Assembly (NCBI RefSeq): GCF_010728725.1 | Contig: NZ_AP022606.1 | Span: 4,278,001 to 4,342,000 of the forward strand | Length of the DNA stretch: 64,000 nucleotides | Source: Mycobacterium branderi | GTDB taxonomy: Bacteria > Actinomycetota > Actinomycetes > Mycobacteriales > Mycobacteriaceae | Direction of reading: 5' to 3' | Shown: in pieces, positions 21,521 through 31,215 of the stretch | Layout: each line of letters starts with the position of its first letter | Numbering within the stretch: the first letter of the stretch is position 1 | Made by a program: the position numbers and the translations under genes | Notes under the pieces: generated by a model | The model's database searches: none | Told to the model about the DNA's origin: nothing | Seen by the model: the letters and a program-made list of their open reading frames with translations, nothing else

Positions 21521-21930
21521 TGACTCGCGACGTCGCTTTCCAGCGTGCGCTTGATGATCGGCGCGGCGTTCGTCATCGCGGCTTGTAGCGGCGCGGCCAG
21601 TTCGTCGGGCAGCACGTCGCGCGACCAGACGAACCGGCAACGCCCGTCGCCGTCCGGCACGATCTGCATGACGGCGTTGTCGTGCTCTGGCCGCATGGTG
21701 TCGCCAATCAGGGAGTAGACGATCCGGCGCGCGGTGTCGTCGCGCGCGACCAGACGCTCCCGGGCCACGGTGCCGCTGGCGAACGTGACCACCCGCAGCC
21801 CGCCATCGGCCTTCGATGAGACGACGTGCCCGCGCGCCATGCGAACCGGGCCGTCGGCCCAGTCGCCGATCACCTCCCAGGCCCGGTCGGCGTCGACGTC
21901 GAGGTCGATCTGGGTGTGTATCGATGCCAT
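21505..21930 (-). CDS. SRPBCC-family (polyketide cyclase-like) protein
   Basis: This 141-residue protein begins MASIHTQIDLDVDADRAWEVIGDWADGP, the classic START/SRPBCC opening, and shows the alternating pattern GGLRVVTFASGTVARERLVARDDTARRIVYSL expected of the helix-grip fold. Family members bind hydrophobic ligands or act as cyclases or aromatases; no catalytic assignment is possible. It is divergent from an AraC regulator with an 82-base spacer, so it may be that regulator's target. Its last four codons form part of the palindrome at 21478-21520. Confidence 0.75.
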   Translation of the reverse strand: MASIHTQIDLDVDADRAWEVIGDWADGPVRMARGHVVSSKADGGLRVVTFASGTVARERLVARDDTARRIVYSLIGDTMRPEHDNAVMQIVPDGDGRCRFVWSRDVLPDELAAPLQAAMTNAAPIIKRTLESDVASQKLGS

Positions 21931-22000
21931 GGGCCCAGTCTCTGGCCACGCAGCCGCCGAGTCTTGAAGATTCTTGCGTTCTGTTGTCGGACCGGCGCGT

Positions 22001-22006
22001 TAACCT
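22001..22006 (+). promoter_or_regulatory. Putative -10 element for leaderless AraC transcript
   Basis: TAACCT (TANNNT) ends seven bases before the GTG at 22013, the spacing expected if transcription begins on the start codon. No Shine-Dalgarno precedes the GTG. The nearby ATG at 22022 is an alternative start. Confidence 0.45.
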
Positions 22007-22797
22007 CGCGCCGTGCTGTCGATGGTGACTCTCGTGGCCCGGCCGCAGTTCAGCCTGCACACCTGGACCTGCCGGCCCGACGGTGCAGGCTGGTCACCGA
22101 TGGAGTCACCGGTTGACGGGCGGCTGGTGTTGGTGCGATCGGGCCGGTTCCGGCGGCGTGGCGCCGACGGGCCGGCCGACCTCGACGCGACGGTCGGATA
22201 TCTCGGTGCGCCTGGAGAAGCCGACCAATTCGCCCATCCACACGGCGGCGATGTCTGCACCTCGGTGCAATTGAGCCCGCCGTTGTGGTGCGCGTTAGTC
22301 GGTGAGCCCGCGCGGCCGCGCCGCTCGACGATCTACGTCGACGCTCGGTTGGAACTCGCGCATCGACGGCTGTTGGCTTCTCCACGCCAGGACGTCGACT
22401 ACCAGCTCGCCGAGGAACTCCTGGCGTTGACGGCTGCCGCGCTGCGGCAGACGACCGACGGCCCGGCGCCCGCCGATGCGCGTCTGGTGGAGCAAGCGCG
22501 CGCGGCCATCCACGACGACCATCCCGCCGCAGATGGGTTGTTTCCGCTCGCGACGCTGCTCGGCGCGTCACCCTATCGATTGAGCAGAGCCTTTCCCCGG
22601 CAGCTGGGCGTGTCGCTGACCCGATATCGCAACCGCGTGCGGGTCGGCCGAGCTCTGCAGCTTCTGCAGCGTGACGCGGGCTCGCTGGCCGACGTGGCCG
22701 CGTGGCTCGGTTTCGCCGATCAGGCGCACTTCACCCGTGTGGTGCGCGAGCACGTCGGCCAGACGCCCAGGGCGCTGCGCGCCGCGCTGCAGTCGGC

Positions 22798-23654
<857 letters not shown>

Positions 23655-23655
<1 letters not shown>

Positions 23656-25223
23656 CAGCACACCGGCACCGGTGTCTCGACAGACACGGTGTTGTCCTCG
23701 CTGGCGCGGACGACGATGCTGCGCGCCTGGGCCGGGTCGGTGTCGGGGCACTCCGCGCGGTGATGGCAGCCGCGGCTTTCGTCGCGGGCCAGCGCAGCCG
23801 CAGCCACCGCCCGCGCGGTCATGGTCAGCGCGACGTCTTCGAGGTCCGCCCGACGCGCCACGTTCCGCACCGGCGCCGTCGAGAGCGCGCAGGTCAGCAG
23901 CCGCAGGCCCTCGGCGTCGCGGACCACCGACGCGTCGCGGGTCATGCGATACTGTAAGTCGTTGCGCGCCAAGGCCGTAGCGGGCAGCAGGGCGGGAAGC
24001 GTAGCGTGCGGATATCCGGCCGCGGCCGCGTGCGCGGCTGCGGCCTTTCCGGCACGGCCCCCGACCACCAACCCTTCCAGCAGGCTGTTGGACGCCAACC
24101 GGTTGGCGCCGTGCATTCCCGTGCGCGCCACCTCGCCCGCCGCGTACAGCCCGGGCAGATCGGTCTGCCCTTCGACATCGGTGACGACGCCACCGCAGCT
24201 GTAGTGTGCGCCCGGTACAACCGGAATCGGTTGGCGCACAGGGTCAATTCCGGCATCCCGACATGCCGCGGTGACCGTCGGGAACCGGGTCGCCAAGTCG
24301 CTGACGCCGCGGGCATCGAGGTAGACGCAGGGGTCGCCGGTCAGCCGCAGCCGCGCGTCGATGGCAGCCGCGACGACGTCGCGCGGAGCCAGATCGCCCA
24401 TCGGGTGCACACCTGCGGTCACCGAATCGCCTTGTGCGTCAACCAGAACGGCGCCCTCGCCGCGAAGCGCCTCGGTCACCAGCGGGCGTCGTCCCCCGGC
24501 CTGGCCGTTGAACAGCATCGTGGGATGGAACTGGATGAATTCGATGTCGCTCACCGCGACGCCGGCCCACAGCGCCAGGGCAATACCGTCACCGGTGGAG
24601 CCGTCGGGGTTGGTGGTCGCGCTGTAGAGATGCCCCAGCCCGCCGGTCGCCAGAATCACCGACGGCGCATGAATGACGCCGGGGCCGTCGGCATTGCTCG
24701 CCAGCACACCGGTGACCGCAACCCCGTCGTGCAGCACCCGCAGCGCGACGTGGTTGGTGCGGATGTCCAGCGCGGCCGCCGCGTGGTCGAGCACTCGCTG
24801 CACCTCGGCGCCGGTGGCGTCGCCGCCGGCGTGCACGATCCGCCGCCGCGAGTGCCCGCCCTCCCGCGTCAGCGCCCATCGACCGGGCTGTGATTCGTCG
24901 AATCGTGCTCCGTCGCCGACCAATTCGGCCACCGCGCGATAGCCGTCAGCGACGATCGAAGCGACCGCGTCGGGATCGCACAGGCCCGCCCCGGCGGCCA
25001 GCGTGTCGGCGACGTGCGCGTCCACCGAGTCGTCGGTGTCGGGCAGCACCACCGCGATGCCGCCCTGCGCGTAGTGGGTGGCCGTCACGCCGGGTCTGCG
25101 ATCGGCCTTGCTCAGCACCACAACCCGGCGCCCGGCCCGATGGACGGCCAAAGCGGCGGCCAGCCCGGCCACCCCGGTGCCGACGACGACGACGTCGGCC
25201 CGCTGCTGCCAGAGCGCCGTCAT
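23655..25223 (-). CDS. nadB: L-aspartate oxidase
   Basis: This flavoenzyme oxidises aspartate to iminoaspartate for NAD synthesis. The 522 residues begin with an FAD Rossmann motif ([15 protein letters not shown]), followed by [30 protein letters not shown] with the substrate-binding residues, [26 protein letters not shown], and [10 protein letters not shown] with [27 protein letters not shown]. The ATG overlaps the nadA stop by four bases. Confidence 0.97.
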
Positions 25224-26272
25224 TCGCCGCCGCCCGGCTGTCCGATCGCGATCATCCGCTGCACACTGCGCCGCGCCGCCGCGGCCGTTTCCGGGTCGAC
25301 GTCGACTTCGTCGGCGCCCTCGACGAGGCACCGCAGCAGCGCCGCCGGAGTGATCATCTTCATGAACTTGCACGACGCCCGATCGTTGACCGCCTGAAAG
25401 TCGGTGCCGGGCGCCGCATTACGCAGCTGATAGAGCATCCCGACCTCGGTGGCCACCAGCACCTCGCGCGCGCGGGTGGCACGGGCGGCGTCGAGCATCC
25501 CGCCGGTGGACAAGATCTTCACCCGGTCCGCCGGGAACGCGCCCTCGCCGGCGAGATACAGAGCCGAAGTGGCGCAACCACATTCGGGGTGGACGAACAG
25601 TTCGGCGTCGGGATGTGCGCGGGCCTGCTCGGCCAGCTCGTCGCCGTTGATCCCGGCGTGCACATGGCATTCGCCGGCCCACACGTGCAGGTTTTCGCGA
25701 CCGGTCACTCGTCGCACGTGTGCGCCGAGAAACTGGTCGGGGCAGAACAACACCTCGCGGTCCTCGGGAATCGATGCGACGACGTCGACGGCGTTCGACG
25801 ACGTACAGCAGATATCGGTGAGCGCCTTCACCGCCGCGGTGGTGTTGACGTAGGAGACCACGACGGCGCCGGGGTGTTCGTCCTTCCAGGCCTGCAGGTC
25901 CGCAGGGGTGATCGAGTCGGCCAGCGAGCAGCCGGCCCGCTGGTCCGGGATCAGCACGGTCTTGTCCGGGCTCAGGATTTTGGCGGTCTCGGCCATGAAG
26001 TGCACGCCGCAGAACACGATGGTGTCCTCGGGCGCGGCGGCGGCGATTCGCGACAGCGCCAGCGAGTCGCCGACGTGGTCGGCGACGTCCTGAATCGCGG
26101 GCAGCTGGTAGTTGTGCGCCAGGATGGTTGCGCCACGCAACTCGGCGAGCCGGCGGATTTCCGCCGCCCACTGCTCGTCGCCATCGACGCCGGTGTAACC
26201 CGTGGATGAGTCGCTGATACGCGCGATCAGATCGTCCGCCGGCGCATCCGTGCGATTCAGGACTTCGGTCAT
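25220..26272 (-). CDS. nadA: Quinolinate synthase (4Fe-4S)
   Basis: NadA condenses iminoaspartate with dihydroxyacetone phosphate to quinolinate. The 350-residue protein contains [36 protein letters not shown] with the first cluster cysteine, [14 protein letters not shown] with the second cluster cysteine and STGGML. The C-terminal [13 protein letters not shown] supplies the third. It is the first gene of nadABC and faces nrtR across a palindromic site at 26299-26321. The cluster links its activity to iron supply and oxidative stress. Confidence 0.97.
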   Translation of the reverse strand: MTEVLNRTDAPADDLIARISDSSTGYTGVDGDEQWAAEIRRLAELRGATILAHNYQLPAIQDVADHVGDSLALSRIAAAAPEDTIVFCGVHFMAETAKILSPDKTVLIPDQRAGCSLADSITPADLQAWKDEHPGAVVVSYVNTTAAVKALTDICCTSSNAVDVVASIPEDREVLFCPDQFLGAHVRRVTGRENLHVWAGECHVHAGINGDELAEQARAHPDAELFVHPECGCATSALYLAGEGAFPADRVKILSTGGMLDAARATRAREVLVATEVGMLYQLRNAAPGTDFQAVNDRASCKFMKMITPAALLRCLVEGADEVDVDPETAAAARRSVQRMIAIGQPGGGE

Positions 26273-26298
26273 GAGCGCCGTTCCTTTCGCCCCGGAGG

Positions 26299-26321
26299 GT
26301 TTTCGACTTACAATCGAAAAC
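26299..26321. promoter_or_regulatory. NrtR operator between nadA and nrtR
   Basis: A perfect inverted repeat GTTTTCGA-N7-TCGAAAAC lies 26 bases upstream of the nadA start and directly before the GTG of the NrtR-like repressor. Mycobacterial NrtR is known to repress nadABC from a palindrome in this intergenic region. Its position could control both directions, including autoregulation. Confidence 0.8.
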
Positions 26322-27014
26322 GTGATTCATGGTAGCACCGCTCACGAGGTGCTCGCCGTCGTGTTCCAGGTTCGCGAGCTCGAGAGCGGAAAACCGCAGC
26401 TCAGCGTGCTGTTGTGGCAGCGCGCCCGCGATCCGTTCCGCGACGCCTGGTCGCTGCCGGGCGGACGGCTGCGCCACGACGAGGACATGACCACCTCGGT
26501 TCGGCGGCAGCTGGCCGAGAAGGTGGACCTGCGTGAGGTCGCTCACCTCGAGCAGCTCGCTGTGTTCTCCGACCCGGCGCGCGTGCCCGGCATCCGCACG
26601 ATCGCCTCGACCTTCCTGGGGCTGGTGCCCTCCCCCGCCACCCCCGAGCTACCGCCCGACACGCGCTGGCATCCGGTGACCGCACTGCCAGCGATGGCCT
26701 TCGACCACGGCCCGATGGTGACACATGCCCGGACCCGGCTGGTCGCCAAGATGTCCTACACCAACATCGGATTCGCGCTTGCGCCAAGGGAATTCGCTGT
26801 GTCGACGCTGCGCGACATCTACAGCGCCACACTCGGCTACCAGGTCGACGCGACCAATCTGCAGCGGGTGCTGGCCCGTCGCCGCGTCATCACCCAGACC
26901 GGCACCATTGCGCAATCCGGGCGCAGCGGCGGGCGCCCGGCGGCGCTGTACCGCTTCACCGACTCGCAGCTGCGGGTCACCGACGAGTTCGCCGCGCTGC
27001 GACCGCCCGGGTGA
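26322..27014 (+). CDS. nrtR: NrtR-type Nudix-related repressor of NAD synthesis
   Basis: The 230-residue protein has an N-terminal Nudix-like domain (residues ~10-140) and a C-terminal winged helix ([23 protein letters not shown]). The Nudix box region [24 protein letters not shown] keeps the first Gly and a Glu, but the REUXEE core is broken (RRQLAEK), consistent with ligand sensing rather than hydrolysis. This is the NrtR architecture that senses ADP-ribose or NAD-related ligands and controls nadABC. GTG 26322 is chosen because the operator ends one base before it; an ATG at 26271 would make the operator coding and overlap the nadA start. Confidence 0.85.
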   Translation: MIHGSTAHEVLAVVFQVRELESGKPQLSVLLWQRARDPFRDAWSLPGGRLRHDEDMTTSVRRQLAEKVDLREVAHLEQLAVFSDPARVPGIRTIASTFLGLVPSPATPELPPDTRWHPVTALPAMAFDHGPMVTHARTRLVAKMSYTNIGFALAPREFAVSTLRDIYSATLGYQVDATNLQRVLARRRVITQTGTIAQSGRSGGRPAALYRFTDSQLRVTDEFAALRPPG

Positions 27015-27056
27015 GTCGACTGGATTCTTAGGGCCCTCTTAAGTAACAATGCCCCG

Positions 27057-28394
27057 ATGGACGTTGCCAGCCTCGCGAGTACCAGAACCGGCGCCGAGTG
27101 GATCGGTCGCCCACCTCATGAGGAACTGCAACGCAAGGCCCGCCCCGTCCTGCCGTCGGAGGATCCGTTCTATCAACCGCCGCCCGGCTTCGAGCACGCC
27201 GTCCCGGGAACCGTGCTGCGGTCCCGCGACGTCGAGCTGGCATACCTGGGCCTGGTCCCCCAACGAGTCACCGCGACGCAGCTGCTGTACCGCACGACGG
27301 ACATGAACGGGCAGCCCGAGGCGACGGTGACGACGGTGATCGTGCCGCCAGACGCGGACCCTAAGGCGTGTCCACTGCTGTCGTACCAGTGCGCCATCGA
27401 TGCCGTCGCATCCCGCTGCTTCCCGTCCTACGCGCTGCGGCGCGGCGCAAAGGCCGTCGGCGCACTGGCCCAGCTGGAGTTCCTGCTGGTCAACGCTGCC
27501 CTCGCCGAAGGCTGGGCGGTCTCGGTGCCCGACCACGAAGGCCCGCACGGCATCTGGGGCGCCCCGTACCAGCCCGGCTACTGCATCCTCGACGGCGTCC
27601 GGGCAGCGTTGAACTCCGAGCGCCTCGGGTTGTCCTCGTCGACCCCGGTCGGGCTGTGGGGCTATTCCGGCGGCGGGCTCGCCAGCGCGTGGGCCGCCGA
27701 GGTGTGCGCCGACTACGCACCCGAGCTGGACGTCGTCGGCGCGGTGCTCGGCTCACCCGTGGGCGACCTGGGCAGTACCTTCCGCAAGCTCAACGGCAGT
27801 TTGTTCTCCGGTTTGCCCGCGCTGGTGGTGGCCGCCCTGGCACACCTCTACCCCGACCTGGACCGGGTGATCAAACAGCACACCAACGACGAGGGCCGCG
27901 CGCTGCTGTGCGAGCTGGAGACCATGACGACCGCGGGCGCGGTGATCCGGATGGCCCGCAAAGACATGGGCGACTATCTCGACCGCCCGCTGGACGAAGT
28001 CCTGGCGATGCCGGAGGTCCAGTACGTCTTCGACAACATCAAGCTGGGCACCACGGTGCCGACTCCGCCGGTCCTGATCGTCCAGGCGGTCCATGACTAC
28101 CTGATCGCCGTCGAGGACATCGACGAGCTGGCTGACGCCTATTCGGCCGGCGGCGCCGATGTCACCTATCACCGCGACGCGTTCTGCGAGCACCTGCTGC
28201 TGCATCCGCTCTCGGCGCCGATGACGCTGCGCTGGCTTCAGGACCGGTTTGCGGGTCGCCCGCTGAGCACGCGTCGGGCCAGGACCAAATGGCCGACCAT
28301 GTTCAACCCAGCGACCTACACCGGCATGGCCCGGCTTGCCGTGATCGCGGCAAAGGTGATCACCGGGCGGACGGTGCACCGACGTCCGCTGTGA
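27057..28394 (+). CDS. Secretory-lipase-family alpha/beta hydrolase (Rv1592c-like)
   Basis: The 445-residue protein belongs to the LIP/triacylglycerol lipase family (PF03583 type). The nucleophile elbow is [13 protein letters not shown]; candidate acid and His lie in [22 protein letters not shown] and the C-terminal [15 protein letters not shown]. Upstream [13 protein letters not shown] and [27 protein letters not shown] are also typical. No clear signal peptide is seen. It corresponds to M. tuberculosis Rv1592c, a lipid esterase by family. Its end overlaps the convergent DUF2567 gene by 35 bases. Confidence 0.88.
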   Translation: MDVASLASTRTGAEWIGRPPHEELQRKARPVLPSEDPFYQPPPGFEHAVPGTVLRSRDVELAYLGLVPQRVTATQLLYRTTDMNGQPEATVTTVIVPPDADPKACPLLSYQCAIDAVASRCFPSYALRRGAKAVGALAQLEFLLVNAALAEGWAVSVPDHEGPHGIWGAPYQPGYCILDGVRAALNSERLGLSSSTPVGLWGYSGGGLASAWAAEVCADYAPELDVVGAVLGSPVGDLGSTFRKLNGSLFSGLPALVVAALAHLYPDLDRVIKQHTNDEGRALLCELETMTTAGAVIRMARKDMGDYLDRPLDEVLAMPEVQYVFDNIKLGTTVPTPPVLIVQAVHDYLIAVEDIDELADAYSAGGADVTYHRDAFCEHLLLHPLSAPMTLRWLQDRFAGRPLSTRRARTKWPTMFNPATYTGMARLAVIAAKVITGRTVHRRPL

Positions 28395-28986
28395 CCGACT
28401 CGGACGCAGGCGGTTCGACAGTGGGATGCCCGCCGAGATCGTCGCGCGCGGTTGCCGCCGCCAGGACCGCGTAGACCAGCGCAGCGGTGCCAACCGGCAG
28501 CAGAAGAGTGCAGGCAGCCTGCAGCGGCGCCTGACCGAAGAAGACCGGCGGCGCCTCGGTGAAGTAGTACACCCGGTTCTGCTCGGTCACCGGTGCCGCA
28601 TCGAAATCCACTGTGCCGTAATGCCAATGCACCAATAGTGCGCCCACCACCGCGGCGACGCACGCGGCGCCCGCGATACCGATGCAGATCCCCACAACCA
28701 CGGCCGGCCCGCGGTGGGCGCGCCACTGCCACACGAGAACCGCCCCCACCACGGCAACCACATTCAGCAAGCCCAGCATCAGGAACGCGGCGACGAAGAA
28801 GTGCTCGGATTCGTTGCCGAGGTAGTCGTGCACCCGGTCGCCGTCGCGGGTCAGCGCCACCACGCCGTGTACCGCCGGCGCCAGCCACGCCCACAGTGCG
28901 CCCACCGGCACGCCCGTGGCGACCAGGCCCGCGATCACCGCGATGGTCGCCCGTCCGCGGGAGAAGCGCGGGGTGTCCGCGGTCAT
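28360..28986 (-). CDS. DUF2567 membrane protein
   Basis: The 208-residue protein has four predicted helices: [72 protein letters not shown] and [20 protein letters not shown] ~30-residue extracytoplasmic loop ([31 protein letters not shown]) lies before the last helix. Function unknown; matches Rv1591 next to Rv1590 and bioB. The ATG at 28986 overlaps the bsaP stop by four bases, so it is probably the last gene of a bioB-bsaP-DUF2567 unit. Confidence 0.8.
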   Translation of the reverse strand: MTADTPRFSRGRATIAVIAGLVATGVPVGALWAWLAPAVHGVVALTRDGDRVHDYLGNESEHFFVAAFLMLGLLNVVAVVGAVLVWQWRAHRGPAVVVGICIGIAGAACVAAVVGALLVHWHYGTVDFDAAPVTEQNRVYYFTEAPPVFFGQAPLQAACTLLLPVGTAALVYAVLAAATARDDLGGHPTVEPPASESVTADVGAPSAR

Positions 28987-29210
28987 CGCTGCGCCTCCAG
29001 ATCGGCCGAATCCACCCGCCCGTGTCGGGAACATTTGGCCCACCAGCCGTCCGGGCGGACCTGCACCACCATGCGGCGGCCGCATTCGGCACAGAACCGC
29101 GGCGGCTCGAGACCCAACTGGGCAGCCGTCGGCGACGACGAGCCCGCCGGCGCGCCGGTGTAGACGTTGTACACAGCGGCTCCGATCGGGGCCGGCAGGT
29201 CGGCGACCAT
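28983..29210 (-). CDS. bsaP: Biotin synthase auxiliary protein (Rv1590-like)
   Basis: The 75-residue protein has a C-x2-C-x16-C-x2-H pattern (C40, C43, C60, H63) in [12 protein letters not shown] and [12 protein letters not shown], suited to binding an iron-sulphur cluster or zinc. It lies 13 bases after bioB. In M. tuberculosis the gene at this position, Rv1590, was reported as an auxiliary protein that mycobacterial BioB needs to convert dethiobiotin to biotin; I rely on memory for that. A GTG one codon upstream (29213) is an equally possible start. Confidence 0.8.
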   Translation of the reverse strand: MVADLPAPIGAAVYNVYTGAPAGSSSPTAAQLGLEPPRFCAECGRRMVVQVRPDGWWAKCSRHGRVDSADLEAQR

Positions 29211-29223
29211 CACACCAGTGTTT

Positions 29224-30258
29224 CTACAGGCTGGCGTTGAGCGCCTTGATCGGCATCTGCAGATCGTCGAGCAATTCCAGGTCCACCTCGGCCGGGCGGC
29301 CCAGCGTGGTCAGGTAGTTGCCGACGATCACGGCGTTGATCCCGCCCAGGATGCCCTGTTTTGCCCCCAGGTCGCCCAGCGTGATCTCCCGGCCACCGGC
29401 GAAGCGAAGCATGGTGCGCGGCAACGCCAGCCGGAACGCAGCGACTGCCTTGAGCGCCTCGCTGGCCGGCAGCACCTCCAGATCACCGAACGGTGTGCCC
29501 GGCCGCGGGTTCAGGAAATTCAGCGGCACCTCGTCCGGATTCAGCTCGGCTAGGTTGGCGGCGAATTCCGCCCGCTGCTCGAGGGTTTCGCCCATCCCGA
29601 GGATGCCGCCGCAGCACACCTCCATCCCGGCGTCGCGCACCATCGACAACGTCTCCCAGCGCTCCTCCCAGGTGTGGGTAGTGACCACGTTGGGGAAGAA
29701 CGAACGCGCGGTCTCCAGGTTGTGGTTGTAGCGGTGCACCCCCATCGCCGAGAGCCGCTCCACCTGCTCGGCGGTCAGCATGCCCAGCGAGCAGGCGATC
29801 TGGATGTCGACCTCGTCGCGGATGGCCTCGATGCCCGCCGCGACCTGGGCCAGCAACCGCTCGTCGGGCCCGCGCACCGCGGCCACGATGCAGAACTCGG
29901 TGGCGCCGGTCTTGGCGGTCTGCTTGGCCGCCTCCACCAGGCTGGGAATGTCGAGCCAGGCGCTGCGCACGGGCGAGGCGAACAGCCCCGACTGCGAACA
30001 GAAGTGGCAGTCCTCCGGACAGCCGCCCGTTTTGAGGCTGATGATGCCCTCGACCTCGACCTCGGGCCCACACCAGGCCATCCGCACCTCGTGGGCAAGC
30101 GCCAATAGTTCCTCGAGCCGGTCGTCGGGCAGCTGCAGCACAGCCAGCACCTGGTCCTGGTTCAGTCCCTCGCCGCGCTCCAGCACCTGCTGACGGGCGA
30201 CGGCCAGGATGTCCGTGCTGTCCGTGTCGGTGCTGGGCCGAGTCGCCGCCTGAGTCAC
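29224..30258 (-). CDS. bioB: Biotin synthase (radical SAM)
   Basis: BioB inserts sulphur into dethiobiotin, the last biotin step. The 344 residues have the radical-SAM triad [14 protein letters not shown] (C80, C84, C87), [18 protein letters not shown] before it, [14 protein letters not shown] [14 protein letters not shown], and the second-cluster cysteine/arginine regions [11 protein letters not shown] and [20 protein letters not shown] 30258 is preceded by AAGGGAG at seven bases. Expression is probably controlled by the adjacent BioQ-type repressor through the operator at 30274-30286. Confidence 0.97.
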   Translation of the reverse strand: MTQAATRPSTDTDSTDILAVARQQVLERGEGLNQDQVLAVLQLPDDRLEELLALAHEVRMAWCGPEVEVEGIISLKTGGCPEDCHFCSQSGLFASPVRSAWLDIPSLVEAAKQTAKTGATEFCIVAAVRGPDERLLAQVAAGIEAIRDEVDIQIACSLGMLTAEQVERLSAMGVHRYNHNLETARSFFPNVVTTHTWEERWETLSMVRDAGMEVCCGGILGMGETLEQRAEFAANLAELNPDEVPLNFLNPRPGTPFGDLEVLPASEALKAVAAFRLALPRTMLRFAGGREITLGDLGAKQGILGGINAVIVGNYLTTLGRPAEVDLELLDDLQMPIKALNASL

Positions 30259-30273
30259 GTGGTGCTCCCTTCT

Positions 30274-30286
30274 TGAACGGTGTTCA
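30274..30286. promoter_or_regulatory. BioQ operator
   Basis: TGAAC-GGT-GTTCA is a perfect 5-base inverted repeat with a 3-base spacer, 15 bases upstream of bioB and 15 upstream of the TetR gene. It closely fits the TGAAC-N3-GTTAC motif described for the TetR-family biotin repressor BioQ in corynebacteria. The placement would block both divergent promoters. Confidence 0.8.
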
Positions 30287-30289
30287 GGT

Positions 30290-30295
30290 TAGGGT
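30290..30295 (+). promoter_or_regulatory. Putative -10 element of the bioQ gene
   Basis: TAGGGT (TANNNT) ends seven bases before GTG 30302, predicting a leaderless bioQ mRNA. It lies four bases beyond the BioQ palindrome, so the operator sits in the promoter spacer and would allow autorepression. Confidence 0.5.
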
Positions 30296-30301
30296 AACGG
30301 C

Positions 30302-30919
30302 GTGCAACTGCACAAACCGGACATCGTCGAAGCGGCCGCCGCGATCCTGGACCAATACGGGATCGCCGACCTGACCATGCGCCGGCTCGCGCGCGAGCTG
30401 GGAATCACGCCCGGCGCGCTGTACTGGCATTTCCCGAACAAACAAGAGCTGCTCGGGGCCGTCGCCGACCGGGTATTGCAGCCGACCGGCACCGACGCGG
30501 GGCCCGAAGTCGGGTGGCCGCTGCGCGTGCGCACGATCTGCGCACGCCTGCGCGACGCTCTCCTGTCGCACACCGACGGGGCCGAACTGGTCTCGGCGAG
30601 TTTCGCCGCCGGGCAATCCCGCGCGGTTACTCACATCTTGACGTCGCTGGCCGCGGCGGCCGCCGAAGCCGGGCTGCCCCCGCAACAGTCGGAGCTGGCG
30701 GCCCGCACGATCGTCTACTACGTGCTGGGCGCCACCGTGGACGAGCAGTCCCGCATGCAGTGGGACGCCGCGGGCGCGATACCCGAAAGGCAGTCGGTGA
30801 TCGAGCCGTCCGCCGACCCCGGCAGCGGATTCCACTTCGGACTGCAGTTGCTCATCGACGGCATAGCAGCCCAATCGGCCCGCCCGCGTCAGCCAGGCCG
30901 GGTACGGGTGTCGGGGTAG
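30302..30919 (+). CDS. bioQ: TetR-family biotin repressor BioQ
   Basis: The 205-residue protein has an N-terminal TetR helix-turn-helix (residues ~8-55: IVEAAAAILDQYGIADLTMRRLARELGITPGALYWHFPNKQELLGAVAD) and a TetR C-terminal ligand domain with an HxxR-free, mostly helical body. Divergent placement from bioB with a TGAAC-N3-GTTCA operator between them supports BioQ, the biotin regulator of corynebacteria and M. smegmatis. A general TetR regulator is the alternative. The start GTG has no Shine-Dalgarno and is probably leaderless. Confidence 0.82.
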   Translation: MQLHKPDIVEAAAAILDQYGIADLTMRRLARELGITPGALYWHFPNKQELLGAVADRVLQPTGTDAGPEVGWPLRVRTICARLRDALLSHTDGAELVSASFAAGQSRAVTHILTSLAAAAAEAGLPPQQSELAARTIVYYVLGATVDEQSRMQWDAAGAIPERQSVIEPSADPGSGFHFGLQLLIDGIAAQSARPRQPGRVRVSG

Positions 30920-30936
30920 CTTGAGTGGTAGCGGAC

Positions 30937-31113
30937 ATGACCACACTCAGCACGGCACACATCGACTATGTGGCGCACCACTATCTACTACTGGCGCTGC
31001 CGGCGTTCTTGCCGGCTGTGATCGTCGCCGCAGTCGTCTTCTACGTCGCAGTGCGGGACCGGCGTAGCGCCGCCCAGGGCGAGCACACGCCGGTCGGTGA
31101 TAAGCGGGATTGA
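30937..31113 (+). CDS. Small single-helix membrane protein
   Basis: A 58-residue product (62 if the GTG at 30925 is used) has one strong transmembrane segment, YLLLALPAFLPAVIVAAVVFYVAV, preceded by TAHIDYVAHHY and followed by a basic, hydrophilic tail (RDRRSAAQGEHTPVGDKRD). It starts 17 bases after bioQ on the same strand. No recognised family. The codon use resembles its neighbours and the single helix with a charged flank looks real, but it could be a chance frame. Confidence 0.5.
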   Translation: MTTLSTAHIDYVAHHYLLLALPAFLPAVIVAAVVFYVAVRDRRSAAQGEHTPVGDKRD

Positions 31114-31215
31114 CAGTTCCGCAACGAATTCAGGCGAAGTTTCAACTCGTCCCCGATCGGCAACCTACTGTGAAGTAAGTTGACGCTCGCGTCTCCCGGC
31201 TGGGAGGGGATAACT
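31114..31215 (+). promoter_or_regulatory. Leader region before the membrane cassette
   Basis: About 100 non-coding bases precede the GTG at 31216. A TACTGT (about 31166-31171) could be a -10 element, and GGGAGGGG at about 31202-31209 is a strong Shine-Dalgarno seven bases before the GTG. A TTG at 31180 in the same frame is a weaker alternative start. No palindrome was recognised here. Confidence 0.4.

Noticed and set aside
21961..21985. TCTTG repeat (TCTTG-N5-TCTTG) as an AraC operator
   Set aside because: Short, two copies only, and outside expected spacing for a confident AraC site; kept only as a note.
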